Shown: positions 25,265 through 33,810 of the stretch, one piece after another
Position numbering within the stretch: the stretch's first letter is position 1
Layout: every line of letters starts with the position of its first letter
From: Roseiarcus sp036489975
GTDB taxonomy: Bacteria; Pseudomonadota; Alphaproteobacteria; Rhizobiales; Beijerinckiaceae
Direction of reading: 5' to 3'
Assembly: GCA_036489975.1 (NCBI GenBank)
Contig: DASXES010000133.1
Span: 42,780 to 106,779, forward strand
DNA length: 64,000 nucleotides
Position numbers and translations under genes: made by a program
The notes under the pieces: model-generated
Seen by the model: only the letters and a program-made list of their open reading frames with translations
Database searches by the model: none
Told to the model about the DNA's origin: nothing

Positions 25265-26674
25265 TCAGTACGAGTAGTACATGTCGAATTCGACCGGATG
25301 CGGCGCCATTTCGAAGCGCATCACCTCGGTCATCTTGAGTTCGATATAGCTGTCGATGAAGTCGTCGTTGAACACATCGCCCGCCTTCAGGAAGGCGCGG
25401 TCCTTGTCGAGGTTCGACAACGCCTCACGCAAGGATCCGCAGACGGTCGGGATCTTCTTGAGTTCCTTCGGCGGCAGGTCATAGAGGTCCTTGTCCATCG
25501 CCGGGCCGGGATCGATCTTGTTGGTGATGCCGTCCAGGCCCGCCATCAGCATCGCCGAGAAGGCGAGATAGGGGTTGGCCATCGGGTCGGGGAAGCGAAC
25601 CTCCACGCGCTTGGCCTTCGGGTTCGAGGTCCACGGAATACGGCAGGAGGCCGAGCGGTTGCGGGCCGAATAGGCGAGCAGCACCGGGGCTTCGTAGCCG
25701 GGAACCAGGCGCTTGTAGCTGTTGGTCGACGGGTTGGTGAAGCCGTTGAGCGCCTTGGCGTGCTTGATGATGCCGCCGATATAATAGAGGCATTCCTGGC
25801 TGAGGTCGGCGTATTTGTTGCCGGCCATGATCGGCTTGCCGCCCTTCCAGATCGACTGGTGGACGTGCATGCCCGAGCCGTTGTCGCCGAAGATCGGCTT
25901 CGGCATGAAGGTCGCCGTCTTGCCGTAGCTCTGGGCGACCATGTGGATGCAGTACTTATAGACCTGCAGATGATCGGCCATCGTGGTCAGCGGGCCGAAC
26001 TTGAGGCCGAGTTCGTGCTGAGCGGAGGCCACCTCGTGGTGGTGCTTCTCGACCACGGCGCCCATCTGCGCCATCGCCGCGAGCATTTCGCCGCGCATGT
26101 CCTGCGCCGAATCCTGGGGCGGAACCGGGAAATAGCCGCCCTTGGTGCGAACCCGGTGGCCGAGGTTGCCGCCCTCGTAGGTCGTATCGGAGTTGGTCGG
26201 GAGTTCGATCGAATCGATGTGGAAACCGGAATTGTACGGCTCGGAGGAGAAGCGCACGTCGTCGAACACGAAGAATTCGGCCTCCGGGCCGACGAACACC
26301 GTGTCGCCGATGCCGGTCGACTTGAGATAGGCCTCGGCCTTCTTGGCGATGCCGCGCGGGTCGCGGTTGTACGGCTGGCCGCTGGCGGGATCCAGAATGT
26401 CGCAGTTGATGACCATCGTGGAAGCGGCGAAGAACGGGTCCATGCACGCCGAACCCGGGTCGGGCATGAGCGTCATGTCGGATTCGTTGATCGCCCTCCA
26501 GCCGGCGATCGACGACCCGTCGAACATCAAGCCCTCGGCGAACGCGTCCTCGTCGATCAGCGTCTGATCGAAGGTCACGTGCTGCCACTTGCCGCGCGGA
26601 TCGGTGAAGCGCAGATCGACATATTTGACGTCATTGTCCTTGATCGCCTTCAGGACATCCTTGGCGGTCTTCAT
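25265..26674 (-). CDS. glnA: Glutamine synthetase type I
   Basis: Dodecameric glutamine synthetase of 469 aa, the main ammonia-assimilating enzyme. Landmarks: N-terminal VKYVDLRFTDPRGKWQHVT, MFDGSSIAGW, the metal-binding GPEAEFFVFDD, HVHQSIWK region with NGSGMHVHQS, and NPSTNSYKRLVPG. The Tyr that is adenylylated by GlnE lies in DKDLYDLPPKE, so activity control by GlnE is expected. Upstream on the same strand, 90 bases away, is glnB, giving the usual glnBA operon. Length is exactly that of the GS I-beta class. Confidence 0.97.
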   Translation of the reverse strand: MKTAKDVLKAIKDNDVKYVDLRFTDPRGKWQHVTFDQTLIDEDAFAEGLMFDGSSIAGWRAINESDMTLMPDPGSACMDPFFAASTMVINCDILDPASGQPYNRDPRGIAKKAEAYLKSTGIGDTVFVGPEAEFFVFDDVRFSSEPYNSGFHIDSIELPTNSDTTYEGGNLGHRVRTKGGYFPVPPQDSAQDMRGEMLAAMAQMGAVVEKHHHEVASAQHELGLKFGPLTTMADHLQVYKYCIHMVAQSYGKTATFMPKPIFGDNGSGMHVHQSIWKGGKPIMAGNKYADLSQECLYYIGGIIKHAKALNGFTNPSTNSYKRLVPGYEAPVLLAYSARNRSASCRIPWTSNPKAKRVEVRFPDPMANPYLAFSAMLMAGLDGITNKIDPGPAMDKDLYDLPPKELKKIPTVCGSLREALSNLDKDRAFLKAGDVFNDDFIDSYIELKMTEVMRFEMAPHPVEFDMYYSY

Positions 26675-26764
26675 GATTTGCCTTTCCTCAAGATTAAAGT
26701 CGCTACGTTTCCGCTCGCCGCGAGGAGCGGCGTTTCGCGCTTTGATGAGCCCCCTGAAACGGCT

Positions 26765-27103
26765 TCAGACCGCGTCCGCGCCGGTTTCGCCGGTCCGGAT
26801 CCGGATGGCCTCGTCGATTTGCGATACAAATATCTTGCCATCGCCGATGCGGCCGGTCTGGGCCGCGGCGCGGATCGCCTCGATCGCCGGACCTAGATTC
26901 TCGTCAGAGACGACAACCTCGATCTTCACCTTCGGCAGAAAGTCGACGACATACTCGGCCCCTCGATAAAGCTCGGTATGGCCCTTCTGCCGGCCGAAAC
27001 CCTTCGCCTCGAGGACGGTAATGCCGTGGATTCCCGCCTCCTGCAGCGCCTCCTTCACTTCGTCGAGCTTGAACGGCTTGATGATCGCCTCGATCTTCTT
27101 CAT
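26765..27103 (-). CDS. glnB: Nitrogen regulatory protein PII
   Basis: Trimeric signal protein of 112 aa that reads 2-oxoglutarate, ATP/ADP and uridylylation state and controls GlnE and NtrB. Seen: MKKIEAIIKPFKLDEVKEAL, the uridylylated Tyr in the T-loop sequence YRGAEYVVDFLPKVKIE (about residue 51), and the C-terminal signature TGRIGDGKIFV. It is GlnB rather than GlnK because of its position before glnA with no amtB nearby. GGGAG precedes the ATG. I looked for a sigma-54 site upstream and found none. Confidence 0.97.
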   Translation of the reverse strand: MKKIEAIIKPFKLDEVKEALQEAGIHGITVLEAKGFGRQKGHTELYRGAEYVVDFLPKVKIEVVVSDENLGPAIEAIRAAAQTGRIGDGKIFVSQIDEAIRIRTGETGADAV

Positions 27104-27308
27104 TTGGGCGAAACTCCCTCAATCCCGCTCGGGCCCGCCAAGGATTTTTGCCCCTCTGGGCCGTGGCGATCGCAATATGCGCGGGCGCGGGCTCAATAGC
27201 ATTGGACAGCGGGCCGCGCCACCGGCCGGGCGCCAGGGGTCGGAACGCGAGGGTGATCGTTGCGGCGCCCTTGAAATAGGCGCGTTGTCCAAAAATAAGG
27301 CGATTCAA

Positions 27309-27725
27309 TCAGACCGTCGGTCCGCATTCCCCCGAGGCGAATATCCGCCACGAGGACAGCCCCGCTTTGGCGACCACGATTCGGCCGGACTTGGCCATGG
27401 CGACGAGATGGGCAAACACCATCGGATGGCGCCAGGACATCGGCTTCTCGGGAGCGCAAACGGCGCGATACTCGTCGCTGTCTGCGTCTTCCATAAGGAT
27501 TGTTCCGACCAGGTCGGGGCGCAATTGACGCGACAGGTCGCGTCGCGTCAGCCATTCGCACTCGAAGTCCCGGCACACAGCTGGGCGGTCAGTATAAATC
27601 GCGCAACCGCCGCCAGAGAGACAATTGACGCATTTGGGTCCCGGGGGCTTCTTGAAATAGTCGATCTCCAGCGCCGAGCAGCACATGGTGCAGGCCCCGC
27701 AGGATTTTCCGGGCGCCGCCGTCAT
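27309..27725 (-). CDS. YkgJ-type cysteine-cluster protein
   Basis: A 138-residue cytosolic protein with the zinc/iron-chelating (YkgJ/CxxCxxCC) domain: GKSCGACTMCCSALEID near the start, then PKCVNCLSGGGCAIYTDRPAVCRDFECEW, eleven cysteines in all. Family members bind Fe-S or Zn; role unknown. I chose ATG 27725 over the longer frame from 27833 because GAGGG stands six bases before it and the protein then starts MTAAPGKSCGACTMCC, as is usual. Divergent from csbD. Confidence 0.8.
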   Translation of the reverse strand: MTAAPGKSCGACTMCCSALEIDYFKKPPGPKCVNCLSGGGCAIYTDRPAVCRDFECEWLTRRDLSRQLRPDLVGTILMEDADSDEYRAVCAPEKPMSWRHPMVFAHLVAMAKSGRIVVAKAGLSSWRIFASGECGPTV

Positions 27726-27879
27726 CAATTCCCTCGCGCTACTGGCCGCCTCGCGAATCGCGACGGCCCAATCATGAATATCACCGTTCCGCGGCCAGAG
27801 AGAGGCCGATCTGCGCGCAGCAGCGATCGTCAAGCGCGCGACCTCAGAACAGGCCAGACGCCAGCGTCCGACAGGAGTT

Positions 27880-27905
27880 GGAACCTCGGGGGACCGTCCG
27901 GCGTT
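27880..27905 (+). promoter_or_regulatory. EcfG-type general stress promoter of csbD
   Basis: GGAAC at 27880-27884 and CGTT at 27902-27905 are separated by 17 bases. This is the published alphaproteobacterial EcfG/RpoE4 consensus (GGAAC, 16-17, CGTT). It stands 30 bases before the start of a csbD gene, itself a typical member of that regulon. Confidence 0.75.
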
Positions 27906-27935
27906 CGTAGGTTATCGCTTTAACGGAGTGAGATC

Positions 27936-28118
27936 ATGGATAAGGAACACATCAAAGGCGCGGCGGACAAGGCCAAGGGCGCGATGAAGGATGCCGCCGG
28001 CAAATTGTCGGGCGACAAGCATCTCCAGGCCGAAGGGAAAATGGACAAGGCGAAGGGCGAAGCCCGCCAGATGCTCGGCGATGTGAAGGACGGCATCCGG
28101 CACGCCAACGACAAGTAG
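27936..28118 (+). CDS. CsbD family stress protein
   Basis: A 60-residue hydrophilic, highly charged protein (MDKEHIKGAADKAKGAMKDAAGKL ... KGEARQMLGD) of the CsbD family: small, mostly helical proteins strongly induced in general stress. Biochemical role unknown. Lys/Ala/Asp repeats are family-typical. It has its own EcfG-type promoter and a strong terminator 20 bases after the stop, so it is a monocistronic stress gene. Confidence 0.93.
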   Translation: MDKEHIKGAADKAKGAMKDAAGKLSGDKHLQAEGKMDKAKGEARQMLGDVKDGIRHANDK

Positions 28119-28138
28119 GCGAGCCGGGTTGAGCGGCA

Positions 28139-28162
28139 GGGCGGCCTTCGGGCCGCCCTTTT
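28139..28162 (+). terminator. Rho-independent terminator of csbD
   Basis: GGGCGGCC (28139-28146) and GGCCGCCC (28151-28158) form a perfect eight-base stem closed by a TTCG tetraloop, followed by TTTT. Confidence 0.9.
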
Positions 28163-28384
28163 GCGTCATAACACTGAAGCGCGAGCGTGGTGGCGCAGTC
28201 GAGTCGCCGCGCCATCGGCGCCGAGCAGCCCATCATGCGGGGACTGAGATTCTCCAGGCGCCGCCGTCAATTGGCCCCACGCTTTCCCCCGCCTCATGAA
28301 TCGAGCAGGTCACATCACTCCTGTAATTGTTCGACCGCCCGGAGAGCCGACGTGCGAGTCCCCGGTGGGTCATCGCTCGCCGAT

Positions 28385-30148
28385 TCAGAGATCGAGCACA
28401 ACGTCGACGCGCGGCCGGCTGCAGCAGATCAGGAGGTTGCCGCTCTCAGGCGGGGTAAGCGGGTCTACAACATAATCGACTGCGCCGGCGACAAGCCCGG
28501 TCTCGCAATTGTGGCAGACGCCGGTGCGACACGCCCACCGGACCGGCACATCGCAGGCTTCCGCCAATTCGAGCAGGCTTTGAAACGCCGTATCCCAGCG
28601 CAGGGCGAGATTGCTTCTCGCGAAAGACACCATCGGCCCCAAGCCGGCGGGCCGGTCGGGCAGATGCGGCGCCCGCGGCGGAGCAGCGACGACACCGGGG
28701 GTAAGCGCCGGCCCGGAGCCGAAATTCTCGCTATGCAGCCGCTCGGCTGAGACGCCCCAACTGGCCAGATCGGCGGTCAGAGCACTCATAAACGCAGCCG
28801 GTCCGCATAGATAGAAGTCCGCCTCGAGGGGCGCGCCCAGCTCCTTGAGGACGCCCACGCTTAGGCGCCCTGCGGCATCGAAATCGAGGGTGGCCCGGTC
28901 CGCGGGGCGGGGCGCGCTGTAGCGGACATGGCTGTGGCCTTGAGGCAACAATTTGAGCAGCGCCTGCGCTTCCGCGGCAAACGCATGCTCAGCCCCGTTG
29001 CGGGCGCCATGAGCCCACCAGACGTCTCGCCGCGAGCCGGCGGCGGCCAGTGCGTGCAGCATGGCGAGCACCGGTGTGGCGCCAATTCCGGCGCTCAACA
29101 GGACCACGGGTCCGTCGCCCTTCGCCAGCGTGAAGGCGCCGCGAGGCGAGCTGGCGTCGATGACATCGCCGACCTTGAGCACGTCCTCGACATAGGCCCC
29201 AGCCGCGCCGTTCGGCTCGCGCTTGACGCCAAGCCGCCAGCGCTCCGCGCTCGGGTCTCCGGACAGCGAATAGCTACGCAGCAAAACGTGCCCCTCGGGC
29301 CCGGGATTAAGGCGCAGCACGATGAACTGGCCGGGCATTGCGGCGACGAGCGGATGGCCGTCGCTCGCTTCGAGCACGAGCGACGTAACGTTGCTGCTCT
29401 CGCGCCGCTTGTCCACGACCCGCAGCGGTCGGAACCCGGCCCACGCCGGCGCCGGCCCAGCCGCGGGCGCCAACGCGGGATCGCCGGCCGCAGCATCGCC
29501 CTTGCGCTGACGCTGAAGCAAGGTTTCGAACGAGGAACGCCAGCCGTCGCTCAACGCCGGGATGCGCAACGCTCGTTCCAGTCCGCTCTTGTCGGGTCCG
29601 GGCAAATAGAGCAGCGCGTCAATCTCGGCGATGGTCATGCGCTCAGGATCGGCCAAGACCTTGACGATTTCATCGCCGGCTTCGACCTCACCTTCCTCGA
29701 TGACGCGGAAATAAAAGCCGGGCCGGTGATGCGCCACGACGAGCGCCGGCATCTGCGGCTCGCTCATCCGAATGCCGAGCCGGTAACAGGTGACGCGCGG
29801 CTGCGTCACTTCGAACAGCGCGCTTCCGATCCGGTAACGGTCGCCGACGCATACCTGCGCGTCGGGCAAGCCAAGAACCGTGAAATTCTCGCCGAACTGC
29901 CCGTGAACGAAGTCATTGCGGCCAAGCTGAGCCTGCCAGTAGCGGTAGGACTCGAGCTGATAAACAAAGACCGCGCGGTGCTCGCCGCCGTGTCCTTGCA
30001 GATCCCCCTGGCCGTCTCCGTCAATGTTGAGCCGCCGCGCCATGCGACGGCCCTGCACAGGCGTTTTCCACACTCCAGTGTGGACGGTCTTGCCCTGCCA
30101 CGGGATGTCGCGCGGGAGGCCAACATTAACCGAAAGCAAGCGCGCCAT
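28385..30148 (-). CDS. MOSC / ferredoxin reductase / 2Fe-2S ferredoxin fusion protein
   Basis: A 587-residue three-part redox protein. Residues 1-210 are a YiiM-like MOSC domain (GDGQGDLQGHGGEHRAVFVYQ; the conserved Cys is Cys121 in TQPRVTCYRLG). Residues about 240-480 are a ferredoxin-NADP reductase-type FAD/NAD(P) module (LLRSYSLSGDPS for FAD, LLSAGIGATPVLAML for nucleotide, FYLCGPAAFM). The last 90 residues are a plant-type 2Fe-2S ferredoxin with CRTGVCHNC (C-x4-C-x2-C) and the fourth Cys in LLICCSRP. MOSC proteins carry molybdenum cofactor in N-hydroxyl reductases, so electron flow NAD(P)H to FAD to 2Fe-2S to Moco with an N-hydroxylated substrate is a reasonable inference, unproven here. 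Stand-alone gene. Confidence 0.88.
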   Translation of the reverse strand: MARLLSVNVGLPRDIPWQGKTVHTGVWKTPVQGRRMARRLNIDGDGQGDLQGHGGEHRAVFVYQLESYRYWQAQLGRNDFVHGQFGENFTVLGLPDAQVCVGDRYRIGSALFEVTQPRVTCYRLGIRMSEPQMPALVVAHHRPGFYFRVIEEGEVEAGDEIVKVLADPERMTIAEIDALLYLPGPDKSGLERALRIPALSDGWRSSFETLLQRQRKGDAAAGDPALAPAAGPAPAWAGFRPLRVVDKRRESSNVTSLVLEASDGHPLVAAMPGQFIVLRLNPGPEGHVLLRSYSLSGDPSAERWRLGVKREPNGAAGAYVEDVLKVGDVIDASSPRGAFTLAKGDGPVVLLSAGIGATPVLAMLHALAAAGSRRDVWWAHGARNGAEHAFAAEAQALLKLLPQGHSHVRYSAPRPADRATLDFDAAGRLSVGVLKELGAPLEADFYLCGPAAFMSALTADLASWGVSAERLHSENFGSGPALTPGVVAAPPRAPHLPDRPAGLGPMVSFARSNLALRWDTAFQSLLELAEACDVPVRWACRTGVCHNCETGLVAGAVDYVVDPLTPPESGNLLICCSRPRVDVVLDL

Positions 30149-30259
30149 CTTTCCCTCATCGCTGACCGCGGGAGCGTCGCTACGAAGGCGCTCTACCAGA
30201 ATTCGGGGTTTGCGTCCTTAAGGTCTAGAAGCCTGCCGCCGCTTAGTTAGGCCCCGACC

Positions 30260-30370
30260 TCAACGGGGCGCCCGGTTTCGGCCGCGCGCCCTCGCGACCC
30301 GATAAGCTCCTGGGGTCAGGCCGACCGACTTGCGGAATTGGCGGGAGGTATAAAGCCGTTCGCCAGTTGC
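30260..30370 (-). pseudogene. C-terminal remnant of an AraC-family regulator
   Basis: The minus frame ending at a TGA (30262-30260) contains LYTSRQFRKSVGLTPGAYR, the second helix-turn-helix and closing motif of AraC/XylS regulators (S-x-FRK-x-x-G-x-TPGAYR), followed by a basic tail. Upstream in the frame the similarity stops after about 30 residues and there is no room for the rest of a regulator. It is a leftover of a deleted gene, placed directly before the divergent lyase gene it may once have controlled. Confidence 0.7.
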
Positions 30371-30464
30371 GGCACGCGGCGCCGACGATCTAACACGGGG
30401 AAGCTCGCGACCCGGCGGCGCATCGCCATATGGCGCGGGCGCGAAGGATAGGGGAGTTTCGCCC

Positions 30465-31334
30465 ATGCCCACGCTCCGCCAGGTTCTCAAGGCCCGCCCC
30501 GAGAACCGGGTGATCGCGGCGCCCGGCGTCTACGATATGGTTTCGCTGCGGATGGCGGCGGCGATGGGTTTCGACGCCCTCTACATGACTGGATACGGGA
30601 CGGTCGCCTCCCATCTCGGGCTTCCCGACGCCGGGCTTGCGAGTTACGCCGACATGGTCGGGCGGGTGGAAGCGATGGCGCGCATGGCGTCGTCGCCGCT
30701 CATCGCCGACGGCGACACTGGCTATGGGGGCCTCCTCAACGTCAGTCATACCGTTCGGGGCTATGAGCGTGCGGGCGCGGCGGCGATCCAGCTTGAGGAC
30801 CAGGAATTCCCCAAGAAGTGCGGGCACACGCCCGACCGCCGCGTCATTCCGGCGAATGAGATGGTCCGCAAGATCGCGGTCGCCGTCGAAGCGCGCGCAA
30901 GCTCCGATTTTCTGGTCATCGCCCGCACCGACGCGCGAACGTCGCTTGGCCTGAGCGACGCCATTCGGCGCGCCCGAGCTTACGCCGAAGCGGGGGCGGA
31001 CATCCTTTTCGTCGAGTCGCCCGAGACGGAGGACGAAATGGCCACGATCGGCCGCGAGCTCGGTGACAAGCCGCTCATCGCCAATATGGTCGAAGGCGGG
31101 CGCACGCCGATGTTGAGCAACGCGCGCCTGGCCGAGATCGGCTATGCGCTCGCCATCTATCCAGTCGCTGGCCTGCTCAGCGCCGCGGCGGCGCTGGAGA
31201 CGGTTTATCAGCGGATCCTCAACACCGGGTCGTCGCTCGGCTCATCCGCGCCGGTCTATTCTTTCGCCGACATGAACCGCCTCATGGGCTTCGAGGCGGT
31301 GTGGCGCTTCGACAAGGCTCACGCGGAGATCTGA
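30465..31334 (+). CDS. Isocitrate lyase / PEP mutase family enzyme
   Basis: A TIM-barrel C-C or P-C bond enzyme of 289 aa from the ICL/PEPM superfamily, closest in wording to methylisocitrate lyase-like and oxaloacetate decarboxylase-like members. Seen: APGVYDMVSLRMAAAMGFDALYMTGYG, the metal-binding IADGDTGYGG, QLEDQEFPKKCGH with the catalytic Cys loop (KKCGH), IARTDART and FVESPETEDEM. The KKCGH motif says lyase rather than mutase. Substrate is a 2-hydroxy or 2-oxo dicarboxylate, not definable. The MFS carrier 67 bases downstream on the same strand may import its substrate. Confidence 0.85.
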   Translation: MPTLRQVLKARPENRVIAAPGVYDMVSLRMAAAMGFDALYMTGYGTVASHLGLPDAGLASYADMVGRVEAMARMASSPLIADGDTGYGGLLNVSHTVRGYERAGAAAIQLEDQEFPKKCGHTPDRRVIPANEMVRKIAVAVEARASSDFLVIARTDARTSLGLSDAIRRARAYAEAGADILFVESPETEDEMATIGRELGDKPLIANMVEGGRTPMLSNARLAEIGYALAIYPVAGLLSAAAALETVYQRILNTGSSLGSSAPVYSFADMNRLMGFEAVWRFDKAHAEI

Positions 31335-31351
31335 ACCAACGGGAGAGCACG

Positions 31352-31375
31352 GGAGAGCCACCTCATTGGCTCTCC
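31352..31375 (+). promoter_or_regulatory. Intercistronic hairpin
   Basis: GGAGAGCCA (31352-31360) pairs perfectly with TGGCTCTCC (31367-31375) around CCTCAT. It stands between the lyase stop and the MFS start without a T-run, so it is more likely an mRNA stabiliser or attenuator within an operon than a terminator. Confidence 0.55.
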
Positions 31376-31401
31376 GGACCCACGTTTTCGAGGAAACGGC
31401 G

Positions 31402-32697
31402 ATGACGACAATAGCGGCTGCAGGGGCAAACCAGGGGCGGCGCGCCGGGATGGGCAGAATCGCGCTCGCGAGCCTCATCGGCACGACGATCGAGTTCTAT
31501 GACTTCTACATCTTCGGCACGGCGGCCGCGCTGGTGTTCGGGCCGATGTTCTTCCCGAAATCCGCGCCTGCAACGCAAACGCTCAACGCCTATCTGACCT
31601 TCGGCCTTGCCTTTCTCGCGCGCCCCGTTGGCTCGTTCCTGTTCGGTCATTTCGGCGATCGCGTTGGACGCAAATCGACGCTCGTGGCCACCATGCTGAC
31701 GATGGGGCTTGCGACGACACTGATCGGCGCGCTGCCTTCTTACGCGAGCGCGGGCGTGTTCGCGCCGCTGGCGCTCGCCGCCCTGCGTTTCCTGCAAGGG
31801 GTGGGGCTCGGCGGCGAATGGGGTGGCGCAGCGCTGATCGCGGTCGAAAACGCGCCGCCCGGAAAGCGCGCCTGGTACGGCATGTTCCCCCAGCTCGGCC
31901 CTCCGATCGGCTTCATCATCGCAACCGGCCTTTTCCTGGCGTTGCTTGTCGGATTCGGCGAGGCCGCCTTTGTCGCCTGGGCGTGGCGAGTTCCGTTTCT
32001 TGTGAGCGCCGTGCTGGTGGCCATTGGGCTTTATGTGCGCGTTTCTCTCGAGGAGACGCCGGCGTTCAAGGCGCTTGAAGACGGGAAGCGCGTCGCGGTG
32101 CCGCTGACCGCGATCCTCCGCGATCATTTGGCGCCGCTAATCCAGGGCTCGCTGGCGATCGTCGTCTGTTACGCGCTGTTCTACATCTCGACGGTCTACG
32201 CGCTGGGTTATGGCGTGCGCGCGCTCGGCATTCCCCGCACGACCTTTCTCGGATTGCTGTGCGGGGCGATCGTGTTCATGGCGCTCGCAACCCCACTCTC
32301 CGCCGCGCTCGCCGACCGTTTTGGCCGCCGGCCTGTGCTGCTCATTTCCCACGTCGCCGCGATCGCCGTCGGCTTGGCCATGCCCGCGCTGATGTCGGCG
32401 GGGATGGCCGGCGTGTTCATCTTTCTCGCGCTCGCGCTCGGCATGATGGGGCTCACCTTCGCGCCGCTTGGCGCGCTGTTGCCCGAGCTCTTTCCCGTTC
32501 CCGTGCGCTACACGGGCGCAGCGAGCGCATACAATCTCGGCGGCATCCTTGGCGCCTCCTTCGCGCCGTTCCTGGCGCAGATTTTGGAGGCGCGCGGCGG
32601 CGTCGCGTGGGTCGGTTATTACATCGCGGTGGCTGGCGTGATCAGTTTTTTTGCGGTGTTCAGCATGCGCGAGACAAAACATGACGAAGCTGGCTGA
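31402..32697 (+). CDS. MFS metabolite:proton symporter (MHS family)
   Basis: A 12-helix inner-membrane carrier of 431 aa. It belongs to the metabolite:H+ symporter group (KgtP/ProP/ShiA): the N-terminal SLIGTTIEFYDFYIFGTAAAL, the loop GHFGDRVGRKSTL, FLQGVGLGGEWGGA, and RVSLEETPAF before the central loop, repeated partly as DRFGRRPVL in the second half. Likely substrates are carboxylates or betaines. ATG 31402 follows GAGGAAACG; an upstream TTG at 31366 lies inside a hairpin loop and is rejected. Probably cotranscribed with the lyase gene. Confidence 0.88.
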   Translation: MTTIAAAGANQGRRAGMGRIALASLIGTTIEFYDFYIFGTAAALVFGPMFFPKSAPATQTLNAYLTFGLAFLARPVGSFLFGHFGDRVGRKSTLVATMLTMGLATTLIGALPSYASAGVFAPLALAALRFLQGVGLGGEWGGAALIAVENAPPGKRAWYGMFPQLGPPIGFIIATGLFLALLVGFGEAAFVAWAWRVPFLVSAVLVAIGLYVRVSLEETPAFKALEDGKRVAVPLTAILRDHLAPLIQGSLAIVVCYALFYISTVYALGYGVRALGIPRTTFLGLLCGAIVFMALATPLSAALADRFGRRPVLLISHVAAIAVGLAMPALMSAGMAGVFIFLALALGMMGLTFAPLGALLPELFPVPVRYTGAASAYNLGGILGASFAPFLAQILEARGGVAWVGYYIAVAGVISFFAVFSMRETKHDEAG

Positions 32698-32902
32698 GCC
32701 GCCGCTTTCCCTTGCTGGAGGCGCGCCTACGCGCCATCGAGGTTTCATCCCGTACTGGCTTGGGGCCCGCAAAAGCTCCTGGTCACTCAGCTCCCCGACA
32801 TCCGCCGACGCCTCATCCCGAATAGAAATCGAAGCTTCCCGTCTTCCCCCGGGAGGGGGCAGCGGCTAAAGAATTGGTCAGGCTGATCGTTGGTGGTGAG
32901 TC

Positions 32903-33454
32903 ATGTCGACCTTCCCTCTCAAATTCCGCCCAACGGTAACCTGGCATAAGAACCCTTCAGGCACTCATTTCGGCGCGACACGCGAGGCGGGATACCCCGT
33001 CCATGGCGCGTGCGATTTGATCGCCCCCGCCGGGACGAAGGTGGTGGCGGTGCGAGATGGCTACATCTTTCGCGGCCCTTATCAATTTGCGACATATTAC
33101 AAGGATGACAAACACACGGCGACAACCACGACATTTGCGATCGAGGTGGCGCATGACTATTATACGATTAGATATTGCGAGATCGCACATAAACTGGCCG
33201 ACGGTTTGGCCGCTGGCAGCTTTGTCGCCGAAGGCCAAGAGATCGCCACCGTTGGGATCCAGCACCATTCGATGCTCCATTTTGAATTGTTTCAAGACGT
33301 CTGGCGGCGAGATTATCTTACCGACCGGTCCCACAATATCAAATACCGGTATGTACCGGCGGCCGATTACGAGAGGCGTAACGATCTGTTGAACCCAACG
33401 TCGCTTCTGGACAGGCTATATGCAGAAGCGCCGGATTCATTCTTCAAATCGTAG
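32903..33454 (+). CDS. M23-like peptidase-domain protein, altered active site
   Basis: A 183-residue protein without signal peptide whose fold resembles the LytM/M23 peptidoglycan endopeptidase domain: HGACDLIAPAGTKVVAVRDGYI contains the H-x-x-x-D zinc motif, EIAHKLADGLAAGSFVAEGQEIATVG is the central strand region, and SMLHFEL takes the place of the usual H-x-H. The first His of that pair is Met. Some M23-like subfamilies do read MLHFE, so this may be normal for the clade rather than a mutation. The gene is visibly AT-richer than its neighbours, sits alone between an MFS gene and rplK, and is probably acquired. Lysozyme-type, phage or effector origin all possible. Confidence 0.62.
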   Translation: MSTFPLKFRPTVTWHKNPSGTHFGATREAGYPVHGACDLIAPAGTKVVAVRDGYIFRGPYQFATYYKDDKHTATTTTFAIEVAHDYYTIRYCEIAHKLADGLAAGSFVAEGQEIATVGIQHHSMLHFELFQDVWRRDYLTDRSHNIKYRYVPAADYERRNDLLNPTSLLDRLYAEAPDSFFKS

Positions 33455-33810
33455 CGCCTAAGGCAAAGAATAGCTTTTATACAGTTGCGATCGAGGCGGA
33501 CGGGAGGATCGACCGCGCATTCACAGGTGTGGGTTTTGACGGTCGGCCGAACCAAAAGAAAATCGTTCGCTTGACGCGTCGCGCCGCCGGCCCAGGCCGG
33601 AAGTGGCGCGTATCCCGGGTTGGGGTGAACGCGGATTTGCGCCCTTGCCTCCGTTCACGGAACCTGATAGCAGCCGCGGCTTCACGGGAAAAACGTGGGA
33701 GAACGTCCGGTCGCCAGCCGGATCAACCGTTCGCACCACGAACTGCAAACCTGGCGCAAGCCTTACAGGGGCGACCCTGAGGGCTTTGCGCCCGCACATG
33801 GAGCAGCCTC
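33455..33810 (+). promoter_or_regulatory. Leader and promoter region of rplK-rplA
   Basis: A 356-base stretch without gene. GTGAACG (33626-33632) and CGTTCAC (33653-33659) form a perfect seven-base inverted repeat with a 20-base loop, and GGTTCG/CGAAC-type complementarities follow before rplK. A long structured leader fits the known autoregulation of rplK-rplA by ribosomal protein L1, but I could not identify the L1-binding site itself. No secE or nusG is present here. Confidence 0.4.

Noticed and set aside
25298..26896. A 532-codon plus-strand frame across glnA
   Set aside because: Antisense to an unmistakable glutamine synthetase and without any motif of its own.
27104..27308. Sigma-54 promoter for glnB-glnA
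   Set aside because: No GG-N10-GC pair with the TGGCAC/TTGC context was found upstream of glnB on the minus strand.
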